From the NCBI GenBank assembly GCA_002329545.1, contig DCTJ01000077.1, positions 1 through 8,889 on the forward strand: a DNA stretch of 8,889 nt, in the 5' to 3' direction. A program made the position numbers and the translations under genes. Numbering within the stretch: position 1 is the stretch's first letter; each line of letters starts with the position of its first letter. Below are positions 1-5,838 of the stretch, one piece after another. This stretch comes from Candidatus Omnitrophica bacterium UBA1443. Lineage in GTDB: Bacteria; Omnitrophota; Omnitrophia; Omnitrophales; Aquincolibacteriaceae. The notes beneath the pieces were generated by a model. That model saw only the letters and a program-made list of their open reading frames with translations. It had not been told where the DNA came from and did no database searches.

Positions 1-204
1 TCCGGCGAAACCTTCACGTCCAGAAACGGGATCCTCATGGCTGACGTTTATAGCCCAAGAAGGGCAGAAGTCCATTCCGCAATAAAAAATCGCTCGAATC
101 CCGAGAGAACCGCCCCCTTTTTTCTGAAGGGACTTTTGAGCGGCAGTCGCTTGAGTTCGGAGGATCGGTTACTCTCGGACATTCGCACTCTGGCGGGCAG
201 CTAG
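1..204 (+). CDS. Possible 3' end of an upstream gene (unidentified)
   Basis: Reading from base 1, this frame stays open for 67 codons and ends at a TAG (202-204). The translated tail ends RLLSDIRTLAGS and matches no family I recognise. It has no usable start inside the window that would make it a gene of its own, so it could only be the C-terminus of something beginning to the left. The other two + frames close at about 44 and 85. Against it: 67 open codons are not strong evidence, and base composition gives no clear coding signal. The following 83 bases up to phoU1 carry no other gene. Confidence 0.25.
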   Translation, partial: SGETFTSRNGILMADVYSPRRAEVHSAIKNRSNPERTAPFFLKGLLSGSRLSSEDRLLSDIRTLAGS

Positions 205-219
205 GAGACAGTTCTCCGC
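191..219. repeat. Repeat-like palindromic element, copy A
   Basis: This stretch shares an ordered series of blocks with 6567-6598: TGGCGGG, then AG, then AG, then GAGACAGTT (205-213 here), then CCGC. GCGG near its left end can pair with CCGC at its right end, and an alternative hairpin GGAGA (204-208) / TCTCC (213-217) has a 4-base loop. A run of six T follows at 229-234, about 11 bases after the hairpin, which is too far for a textbook intrinsic terminator. It could be a short dispersed repeat, a weak terminator of the upstream transcript, or coincidence. Confidence 0.3.
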
Positions 220-244
220 GGCGATTGATTTTTTAGGGGAGTAG

Positions 245-260
245 GGGAGAAATAACTCCC
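245..260 (+). promoter_or_regulatory. Small hairpin in the phoU1 leader
   Basis: GGGAG (245-249) pairs with CTCCC (256-260) around a 6-base A/T loop. It ends 27 bases before the phoU1 start and just upstream of its purine-rich ribosome-binding region (271-281). It could affect translation or be incidental. No convincing Pho box (paired 7-base CTGTCAT-like repeats at 11-base spacing) was found between 1 and 287. Confidence 0.25.
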
Positions 261-287
261 ACAACTTGCAGGGGGAAGGGGATTGGC

Positions 288-950
288 ATGGAACGCCGTT
301 TTCTTGAGGAACTGAAAGTGTTACGCGAAAAGCTTTTCCAGATGGGGCTGATTGTCGAAGCGATGATTGAAAAAGCAGTGAACTCTCTGCTAAAGGGCGA
401 CAGCAGTCTTGGGGATGAAGTTTTTGCCGATGAAAACATGATTAATGCCCTTGAGATTGAAATTGATGAAAGGGGGCATGCGTTGCTTGCTTTGTCACAG
501 CCCGTTGCGGTGGACCTCAGGTTGCTGACGATGATTCTCAAAATCAATACAGACCTCGAAAGAATGGGCGATCACGCGGTGAATATTGCGCAGAGAAGCC
601 GCGCTGTGGCCCACGTGTTTCAGGAGCGGGTTCATTTTTCGGTGGTGCAAATGAGCGATCTTGTCCAGAAAATACTTCGGGATGCTATGGACTGCTTTAT
701 GAATGAGAATACAGAGTTGGCGCGGAGAGTGCTGGCGAGCGACGATCAGGTGGATGCCTGTGATGAGCGGCTTTGCGCGGCGATGGTTGAGAAAATGCAA
801 GAGGATCCTTCTTGCGTGCATCAGGCGCTGAATTTCGTGATGATCGGACATAATCTTGAACGGATCGCTGACCTTGCCAATAACATTGCGGAAAATACTA
901 TTTATTACAAGCAGGGCAGGGACGTAAGGCATCATTATGAAACGACTTAA
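288..950 (+). CDS. phoU: PhoU family phosphate signalling protein, copy 1
   Basis: A 220-residue PhoU, the usual family length, made of two repeats of a three-helix bundle. PhoU is a cytoplasmic peripheral protein that connects the Pst transporter to the PhoR kinase and restrains Pho signalling and phosphate uptake when phosphate is plentiful. Both metal-binding ExxxD motifs are visible: ERMGD at 91-95 and ERIAD at 191-195, each followed by the typical N-I-A helix. The ATG is preceded by a G/A-rich stretch (271-281) at suitable distance. By hand alignment it is about 61% identical, without gaps, to phoU2 at 5839-6501. Identity is near total around 71-102 and 191-212 and almost nil at 31-40 and 103-120. 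It is separated from pstS by 442 bases, so it may be transcribed separately from the transporter genes. The family call is firm; a role distinct from copy 2 is inference. Confidence 0.95.
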   Translation: MERRFLEELKVLREKLFQMGLIVEAMIEKAVNSLLKGDSSLGDEVFADENMINALEIEIDERGHALLALSQPVAVDLRLLTMILKINTDLERMGDHAVNIAQRSRAVAHVFQERVHFSVVQMSDLVQKILRDAMDCFMNENTELARRVLASDDQVDACDERLCAAMVEKMQEDPSCVHQALNFVMIGHNLERIADLANNIAENTIYYKQGRDVRHHYETT

Positions 951-1241
951 AAAAATATTTTGGTTTTATCCCGCCTTTTAAAAAGAGCAGAAGACATTTC
1001 CTCCCGAAATTGATCAGCGGAATCAAAAATCCTTCCTGTTTAAACATTCGAGCTTTTTCCGGCGGTTAATTTGTTGTTTGGGGCCAGTTGCCAGATGGCA
1101 TTGACTCCAGAGCTTGCCCGGAAAGCTGAAATCTCAAAAAATCTCGCCTCCGTCGGATTTTCGTAGATTCATTCCGCAGTCTTGGGTAAACTATGGCACT
1201 AAACGGGGGGGCGGGGGGCCCGACCCACTTACCCTGAAGGA

Positions 1242-1260
1242 CGCCCTGCTTCGCGGGGCG
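1242..1260 (+). promoter_or_regulatory. Strong GC hairpin in the pstS leader
   Basis: CGCCCTGC (1242-1249) pairs with GCGGGGCG (1253-1260) over 8 base pairs, one of them G-T, around a TTC loop. It is not followed by a T run, so it is not a standard terminator. It may be a leader RNA structure or part of a short dispersed repeat. Confidence 0.45.
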
Positions 1261-1337
1261 GCATTGAAGAGTTTCCTTAATGAGAGATCCTTCGCCTTCG
1301 CTCTCAACGGGTCTGAAGACCCTCTGGGCCGCCGACA

Positions 1338-1363
1338 GGATAATTCCCCCGGAAATAATATCC
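1338..1363 (+). promoter_or_regulatory. Second hairpin close to the pstS start
   Basis: GGATA (1338-1342) pairs with TATCC (1359-1363). An inner TTCC (1344-1347) pairs with GGAA (1351-1354) around a CCC loop, leaving an asymmetric internal loop of 1 versus 4 bases. The structure ends 29 bases before the pstS ATG. Its effect on translation or transcript stability is unknown. Confidence 0.35.
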
Positions 1364-1392
1364 CGAGGGAACAACTCAATTATGGGGGAGTT

Positions 1393-2253
1393 ATGAAACG
1401 TAAAGCGCTGAGTTTGATGTGTTTATCCGTTCTTTTTACTTATGCCGCAATGCCGGCCGCTTATGCCGCCCGCGATATGATCCAGATCAAGGGATCCGAT
1501 ACCATGGTCAATCTTGGTCAGGCCTGGGCCGAGGAATTTATGATGCAAAATCCCGAAGCCAGTATTGCCGTGACGGGGGGAGGCTCCGGGACCGGAATGG
1601 CGGCTCTAATCAGCGGGACCTGCGACATCGCGGAATCTTCCCGGGAAATAAAAGACCAGGAGATGGAGGCCGCGCGCAAGAATGGTCATGATGTCCATGA
1701 ATTTATCGTGGCTGTGGACGCGATCGCGGTGGTGGTTCATCCTTCCAATCCCGTCAAGCAACTGACGATCGAACAACTCTCGGGGATTTATACCGGAAAA
1801 ATCAAAAATTGGAATGAACTCGGGGGGAAAGATCAGAAAATCCTTGCCCTTTCGAGAGAACGGAACTCGGGAACCCACGTTTATTTTCTCGAAGAGGTTG
1901 TCCGGATGGGAGTTGAAAAAGGGCCCGAACAGTTTGCTCCCGAGGTATTGATGCTTCCTTCGTCCCAAGCCATTATTTCCGAGGTGTCCCAGAGTGAAAC
2001 TGCCATTGGCTATGTCGGACTTGGCTATGTTTCCGATCGTGTCCACATTCCGGCGATTGCCCTGAGCAACCAAGGGCCTTTTGTCAGTCCGACGCTCGAA
2101 ACGACGATGGATAAAAGTTATCCGTTGTCCCGTTCTCTGCTGTTTTATACTGGACGTGAACCTGAGGGGACCGTGAAAAATTTTATCGATTTTGTCCTGA
2201 GCGAGGAAGGCCAGGAAATCGTCAGGATCATGGACTTTGTCCCGCTCCGATAA
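1393..2253 (+). CDS. pstS: Periplasmic phosphate-binding protein PstS
   Basis: 286 residues; the high-affinity phosphate receptor that delivers phosphate to PstC/PstA. A lysine/arginine N-terminus and hydrophobic core end in AYA-A near residues 23-26, a signal-peptidase-I site, and no lipobox Cys follows, so the mature protein is free in the periplasm. Phosphate-contact motifs of the family are present: KGSDTM (33-38), GGGSGTG (62-68) and SRERNSGTH (154-162). The start at 1393 is set by this signal peptide. A GGGGGAG stretch (1384-1390) serves as ribosome-binding site but sits only 2 bases from the ATG, which is unusually close. It is the first gene of a tight pstS-pstC-pstA-pstB1-pstB2 cluster. 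Confidence 0.96.
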   Translation: MKRKALSLMCLSVLFTYAAMPAAYAARDMIQIKGSDTMVNLGQAWAEEFMMQNPEASIAVTGGGSGTGMAALISGTCDIAESSREIKDQEMEAARKNGHDVHEFIVAVDAIAVVVHPSNPVKQLTIEQLSGIYTGKIKNWNELGGKDQKILALSRERNSGTHVYFLEEVVRMGVEKGPEQFAPEVLMLPSSQAIISEVSQSETAIGYVGLGYVSDRVHIPAIALSNQGPFVSPTLETTMDKSYPLSRSLLFYTGREPEGTVKNFIDFVLSEEGQEIVRIMDFVPLR

Positions 2254-3124
2254 TACCGTGAAGAAATTCTTCGAAAAAATCATAGAAAAAATCATTCTGC
2301 TTAACGGCTTTGCCTGCATCCTGTTTGTGATCCTGATTTTTTTCTTTCTCGCCAAGGATGGTCTTGCCCTTTTTAAAGTCAGTTCTCCGATTCAGTTTTT
2401 CTTTGGGTTGTTGTGGAACCCGCTCGCGGAACCTCCCCAATACGGTATTGTGCCGCTACTCCTTGGATCTATCATGGTGACTCTTGGAGCGATCGCGATC
2501 TCGGTACCATTGGGCCTGGCATGCGCCATTTTCATCGGGGAAATAGCCCCCCGATGGATGCGCGAGATTCTCAAGGCAGGGGTCGAGCTTCTCGCGGCCA
2601 TTCCGAGTATTGTGATCGGGTTTATCGGGATGACAATGCTGGCCCCTTTCGTAAAAAATCTTTTTGGCCTGCCGACCGGTTTGACGGCATTGACGGGATC
2701 AATTGCCCTGGCTTTTATGGCGATCCCGACAATCGTTAGCATTATGGAGGACGCCATTACGGCCGTTCCGCGAACGTACAAGGAAGGTTCTCTGGCCCTT
2801 GGGGCGACCCACTGGCAGACGATCTACAGGGTGACTATTCCGGCGGCGTCCTCGGGGATTGTCGCGTCGATTATGCTGGGGATCGGGCGTGTGATCGGGG
2901 AGACGATGGCGGTCATGATGATCACCGGAAATGCCTCCGTCATCCCTCACTCTTTTCTCCAGCCGGTGAGGACGATGACGGCCACGATCGCGGCTGAAAT
3001 GGGGGAAACCGTGATAGGAAGCGACCACTACTTCGCCCTTTTCGCGGTGGGACTTGTCCTTTTTGCCATTACTTTTGTGATTAACTTTTTCGCCGACATG
3101 GCGCTTCATCAACAGAAAAAATAA
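2237..3124 (+). CDS. pstC: Phosphate ABC transporter permease PstC
   Basis: 295 residues, close to the family norm; one of two integral membrane subunits forming the phosphate path. Hydrophobic segments lie near residues 19-38, 71-100, 115-137, 150-170, 206-230 and 264-288, fitting six membrane helices. The cytoplasmic coupling (EAA) loop is EGSLALGATHWQTI from residue 183, followed by GIGRVIGET, both standard for PstC. No ATG is available at the N-terminus. A TTG at 2237 overlaps the end of pstS by 17 bases and has AGGA (2224-2227) upstream. A GTG at 2258 lies 4 bases after the pstS stop but lacks a ribosome-binding site. I give the TTG start; the GTG start would yield 288 residues. Either way translation is probably coupled to pstS. 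Confidence 0.95.
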   Translation: MSRSDNTVKKFFEKIIEKIILLNGFACILFVILIFFFLAKDGLALFKVSSPIQFFFGLLWNPLAEPPQYGIVPLLLGSIMVTLGAIAISVPLGLACAIFIGEIAPRWMREILKAGVELLAAIPSIVIGFIGMTMLAPFVKNLFGLPTGLTALTGSIALAFMAIPTIVSIMEDAITAVPRTYKEGSLALGATHWQTIYRVTIPAASSGIVASIMLGIGRVIGETMAVMMITGNASVIPHSFLQPVRTMTATIAAEMGETVIGSDHYFALFAVGLVLFAITFVINFFADMALHQQKK

Positions 3125-3126
3125 TC

Positions 3127-3972
3127 ATGAAACCACAAACCAAACAAAAGATCGCGTTTACCTGTCTTGGCCTCGCGGCTGTCGTCGTGATTATTCCGGT
3201 AATCGTTATTTTTGTGATCCTGATCGACAAGGGGATATCCGCGATCAACTGGCAGTTTCTCAGTACCATGCCACGAATGGGGATGCGGGCCGGAGGGATT
3301 TATCCCGCGATCATGGGAACCGTCTACCTCGTGTCGGGAACGATTCTTGTCGCGTTGCCGCTCGGCGTTTTGGCCGCTATTTATCTTGTGGAATATGCCA
3401 AGCGGAACTGGTGGACGCGGATGATCGAAATCGCGATCGTCAATCTTGCAGGGGTTCCTTCCGTCGTTTACGGACTCTTCGGGATGGGATTTTTTGTAAT
3501 CTTTTTCAAGTTTGGGGCCTCTATTCTTGCGGGGTCCCTGACTCTGGCGATCATGATTTTGCCGGTGATTATCACGGCGTCCAAGGAAGCGTTGATGAGC
3601 GTTCCTCATTCTTTTCGTGAGGCGAGCCTTGCCCTTGGAGTCAGCAAGTGGCAGACGATCCGTTGTGTTGTTCTTCCGAACGCCCTTCCGGGTATTTTGA
3701 CTGGAACGATTCTTGGAATCAGTCGCGCGGCCGGAGAAACCGCTCCTATCCTTTTTACGGTGGCGGCCTTTTATCTTCCGAGGCTCCCCAAATCAATTTT
3801 TGATCAGTGTATGGCGCTTCCTTACCATCTCTACGTTTTGTCAACCCAGGTGCCCAATGTCAAGGAATCCCTTCAGTACGGGACGGCGCTTGTGCTTGTC
3901 GGGATGATTTTTCTCCTGAATCTGGTCGCGATTATTATCCGGTCTCATATGAGGAGTAAGAAGCAATGGTAA
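3127..3972 (+). CDS. pstA: Phosphate ABC transporter permease PstA
   Basis: 281 residues; the second membrane subunit, partner of PstC in the inner-membrane channel. Hydrophobic segments are near 9-33, 64-90, 103-128, 131-151, 186-215 and 250-272. The coupling loop EASLALGVSKWQTIRC starts at residue 165 and is followed by GISRAAGETAPILF, the hallmark PstA sequence. The ATG is 2 bases after the pstC stop and has no good ribosome-binding site, so translation is probably coupled to pstC. PstC and PstA are different subunits, so each gives its coupling loop to a different ATPase subunit. That makes unequal PstB partners mechanically plausible in this locus (inference). Confidence 0.95.
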   Translation: MKPQTKQKIAFTCLGLAAVVVIIPVIVIFVILIDKGISAINWQFLSTMPRMGMRAGGIYPAIMGTVYLVSGTILVALPLGVLAAIYLVEYAKRNWWTRMIEIAIVNLAGVPSVVYGLFGMGFFVIFFKFGASILAGSLTLAIMILPVIITASKEALMSVPHSFREASLALGVSKWQTIRCVVLPNALPGILTGTILGISRAAGETAPILFTVAAFYLPRLPKSIFDQCMALPYHLYVLSTQVPNVKESLQYGTALVLVGMIFLLNLVAIIIRSHMRSKKQW

Positions 3973-4033
3973 ACACCGTTAACCTTGTTAGCGACCGATA
4001 TGCGGCGTGGCGGTATTTTTTGCGAAAACAAAT

Positions 4034-4037
4034 GGAG
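4034..4037 (+). promoter_or_regulatory. Ribosome-binding site that sets the pstB1 start
   Basis: GGAG lies 7 bases upstream of the ATG at 4045, ideal spacing. The longer alternative, TTG at 3985, has no such site, so 4045 is preferred. Confidence 0.7.
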
Positions 4038-4044
4038 TGAGTCG

Positions 4045-4866
4045 ATGACACTTTTGGCGAATAAGGAATGTCCTGTTTCTGAGAAAACTGGGGAAATGAA
4101 GCCTGTCCCTGACAGGGCGAACAAAATCACGGTCGAGGATGTCAGTATTTTGTTTGGCGAGGTCAGGGCATTGAATCACGTGAGTTTTTCGGTCAAGTCG
4201 AATGAAATTTTAAGCGTGATCGGTCCTGCCAACAGCGGGAAAACATCTTTTTTGCGGGCGATGAACAGGATGAATGATTTGGACATTGCCTGCCGCATGA
4301 CCGGTTCGATCCGGTTGAACGGCCAGGATATCCAGAAGGAGATGGATGCCGAAGACGTGCGGAGAAAGGTCACCATGGTTTTTGCGTTACCGCTTCCGCT
4401 ACCGATGTCGATTTTTGACAATGTGGCTTATGGACCGAGACGCCACGGGATCAAAAACAAGAGGAAGCTCGCGGAGATTGTCGAAAAAAGTCTGAAAGCT
4501 GCTTTTTTATGGGATGAAGTCAAGGATCGGTTGTCGTCATCGGGAATGAAGTTGTCGGGCGGACAACAGCAACGGCTTTGCATCGCACGGACACTTGCCG
4601 TGGAACCGGAGGTCATTCTTTACGATGAGCCATGTTCGGGGCTTGACCCGATTTCGACCGCCAAAGTGGAAGACGCGATGTTTGAGCTAAAAAAACGCTA
4701 CACGCAGATTCTTGTGACGAATAACGTGAAGCAGGCCGCGCGAGTGGGGGACAGGACGGCTTTTTTTCTTACGGGTGAACTGGTCGAGATCGGTGAAACG
4801 GGAAAAATTTTCACTTCCCCCCGCGATCAGAGGACGCAGGATTATATTACGGGAAGGTTTGGTTAA
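4045..4866 (+). CDS. pstB: PstB-type phosphate ABC ATPase with degenerate Q- and H-loops
   Basis: 273 residues; ATPase subunit of the phosphate importer. Walker A, GPANSGKT (60-67, Lys66), signature LSGGQ (170-174), Walker B ending YDEP (Asp194, catalytic Glu195) and D-loop SGLDP (198-202) are intact. Two otherwise conserved residues are changed. The family Q-loop reads VFQRPNPFP, but here it reads VFALPLPLP, with Ala114 for Gln. The H-loop reads VTNN instead of VTHN, with Asn226 for His. The A-loop aromatic is Phe rather than Tyr. About 27 residues precede the ABC fold, slightly long for PstB. The frame is unbroken and the remaining PstB hallmarks (SIFDN, AYGPR, QQQRLCIAR, YITGRFG) are kept, so it is not an obvious pseudogene. 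With pstB2 (27 bases downstream) it probably forms a heterodimer in which PstB1 supplies the good signature. That function is inference. Confidence 0.93.
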   Translation: MTLLANKECPVSEKTGEMKPVPDRANKITVEDVSILFGEVRALNHVSFSVKSNEILSVIGPANSGKTSFLRAMNRMNDLDIACRMTGSIRLNGQDIQKEMDAEDVRRKVTMVFALPLPLPMSIFDNVAYGPRRHGIKNKRKLAEIVEKSLKAAFLWDEVKDRLSSSGMKLSGGQQQRLCIARTLAVEPEVILYDEPCSGLDPISTAKVEDAMFELKKRYTQILVTNNVKQAARVGDRTAFFLTGELVEIGETGKIFTSPRDQRTQDYITGRFG

Positions 4867-4893
4867 CGCGGGAAGGCCGATGATGGAAGATGG

Positions 4894-5706
4894 ATGGAGA
4901 AAAACGGATTTTACTCCATGCGTACGAGCGCCCTCCGAAAGTTGAAGACCACGATGAGCAAAATCGAAACCAAAAATCTGGATCTTTTTTACGGTAGTTT
5001 TCACGCTCTCCTCGACATTAATCTTGAGGTCGAAGAGAAGATGATCACGGCACTGATCGGGCCGTCCGGTTGTGGAAAATCGACGCTTCTCAGGGCCTTG
5101 AACCGAATGAACGACCTGATTGAAGGGGTTCGGATCACGGGGGAGGTTTGCGTTGACGGAAAAAATATCTATGAGCATGGAACGGATTTGATCGGGCTTC
5201 GGAAAAAGGTTGGAATGGTGTTTCAGCGCCCGAATCCGTTTCCTCTTTCCATTTTTGACAACATCGCGTACGGGCCGCGCATTCACGGGATCAAAAACCG
5301 GGGTGAGCTGGAGGGAATTGTCCAGAAAGCGCTAAGTGACGTTATGTTGTGGGATGTTTTAAAAGATAAACTCGATCGGTTCGCGTTAAATCTTTCCATT
5401 GAACAGCAGCAGCGTCTCTGTATCGCGCGCCTTTCCGCGATTACGCCCGAGATTGTTTTGATGGATGAGCCTTGTTCCGCGCTTGACCCCATGGCAACGC
5501 AAAGGATCGAGGAACTGATGTTTGAACTTAAGAAAAATTATACGATTGTGATCGTGACGCACAATATGCAGCAAGCCGCTCGCGTTTCTGACAAAACGGG
5601 TTTTATGTTACTCGGGAAGCTTGTGGAATACGGAGATACCAAACAGGTTTTCACGACGCCGCACGAAAAACAGACTGAAGAGTACATTACGGGAAGGTAC
5701 GGATAA
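4894..5706 (+). CDS. pstB: PstB-type phosphate ABC ATPase with degenerate signature motif
   Basis: 270 residues from ATG 4894, which has GGAAG 4 bases upstream. The ATG at 4954 (MSKIETKNL) gives the more usual 250 residues and has GAAGA 5 bases upstream, so the start is uncertain. Numbering here uses 4894. Walker A, GPSGCGKS (56-63, Lys62), Q-loop VFQRPNPFP (Gln111), Walker B MDEP (Asp191, Glu192), D-loop SALDP and H-loop VTHN (His223) are all canonical, as is the A-loop Tyr in LFYG. The signature is not: LSIEQ (167-171; codons 5392-5406) replaces LSGGQ, so both glycines that contact ATP across the dimer are lost, one replaced by Glu. The flanking QQQRLCIAR is normal. A homodimer would have two defective signatures. 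Pairing with PstB1 would give one complete site and one degenerate site. Confidence 0.94.
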   Translation: MEKNGFYSMRTSALRKLKTTMSKIETKNLDLFYGSFHALLDINLEVEEKMITALIGPSGCGKSTLLRALNRMNDLIEGVRITGEVCVDGKNIYEHGTDLIGLRKKVGMVFQRPNPFPLSIFDNIAYGPRIHGIKNRGELEGIVQKALSDVMLWDVLKDKLDRFALNLSIEQQQRLCIARLSAITPEIVLMDEPCSALDPMATQRIEELMFELKKNYTIVIVTHNMQQAARVSDKTGFMLLGKLVEYGDTKQVFTTPHEKQTEEYITGRYG

Positions 5707-5786
5707 TGAGGATGCTGTGCGTTAGACGCGTAGTTTCGCAAAACAAAGCACCGGAGTTAATTCAAAGACGGCCAAAGAGCAGCTTG

Positions 5787-5816
5787 CAATTTATGGTTGC
5801 CACGCTCCGTAAATTG
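5787..5816 (+). promoter_or_regulatory. Hairpin between pstB2 and phoU2
   Basis: CAATTTATGG (5787-5796) pairs with CCGTAAATTG (5807-5816), 10 base pairs including one G-T, around a 10-base loop. It lies in the 132-base gap after pstB2 and ends 10 bases before the phoU2 ribosome-binding site. Only a short TTTG follows, so strong intrinsic termination is unlikely. It could be a partial terminator, an RNA processing or stability element, or a regulator of phoU2 translation. Confidence 0.45.
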
Positions 5817-5826
5817 TTTGCTCATT

Positions 5827-5833
5827 AAGGAGG
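5827..5833 (+). promoter_or_regulatory. Strong ribosome-binding site of phoU2
   Basis: AAGGAGG sits 5 bases before the ATG at 5839. It decides against the upstream in-frame start at 5797, which would fall in the loop of the preceding hairpin. Confidence 0.85.
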
Positions 5834-5838
5834 CGATT

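Larger units (their letters stand above)
951..1392 (+). promoter_or_regulatory. Long non-coding leader/promoter region of the pst operon
   Basis: These 442 bases separate phoU1 from pstS. Visible elements are a 10-base perfect palindrome, TGTTTAAACA (1037-1046); a G-rich tract around 1205-1220; a strong GC hairpin (1242-1260); a second interrupted hairpin (1338-1363); and a 38-codon open frame whose stop overlaps the pstS start. Just after phoU1 the sequence is A/T rich (951-985) with no clear intrinsic terminator. The promoter responding to PhoB should lie here, but I could not identify a convincing Pho box or sigma-70 -35/-10 pair. The pstS frame stays open upstream to about 1114, but the encoded residues look non-coding and the signal peptide fixes the start at 1393. 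Confidence 0.5.

Noticed and set aside
95..123. Intrinsic terminator near the T run at 118-123
   Set aside because: Only a 4-pair stem (CTCG/CGAG) lies nearby and it is not adjacent to the T run.
495..935. Long - strand open frames inside phoU1 (and similarly 5872-6498 inside phoU2)
   Set aside because: They are antisense shadows of well-supported PhoU genes; their mutual similarity follows from the similarity of the two phoU genes.
1101..1130. Sigma-70 promoter with TTGACT at 1101-1106
   Set aside because: The expected -10 position about 17 bases downstream reads GC-rich sequence without a TATAAT-like hexamer.
1066..1374. 102-codon open frame on the - strand upstream of pstS
   Set aside because: No recognisable domain or convincing start, and it overlaps the hairpins of the leader. 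Probably a chance frame in GC-rich sequence.
1114..1392. In-frame upstream extension of pstS adding 93 residues
   Set aside because: The signal peptide starts exactly at Met 1393. The upstream residues are low-complexity and unlike any PstS, and the region contains hairpins typical of a leader.
951..1392. Pho box upstream of pstS
   Set aside because: Candidates such as the sequence around 1036-1050 and the CTGTC on the - strand near 1333-1338 lack the second repeat at 11-base spacing. A motif scan with a lineage-specific PhoB matrix would be decisive.
3985..4044. Longer pstB1 start at TTG 3985
   Set aside because: No ribosome-binding site there, whereas ATG 4045 has GGAG at 7 bases. The added residues resemble no PstB N-terminus.
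4045..4866. pstB1 as a decaying pseudogene
   Set aside because: No frameshift or premature stop; Walker A Lys, Walker B Glu, LSGGQ and PstB C-terminal motifs are intact, and changes are confined to positions that complement PstB2. Not fully excluded without relatives.
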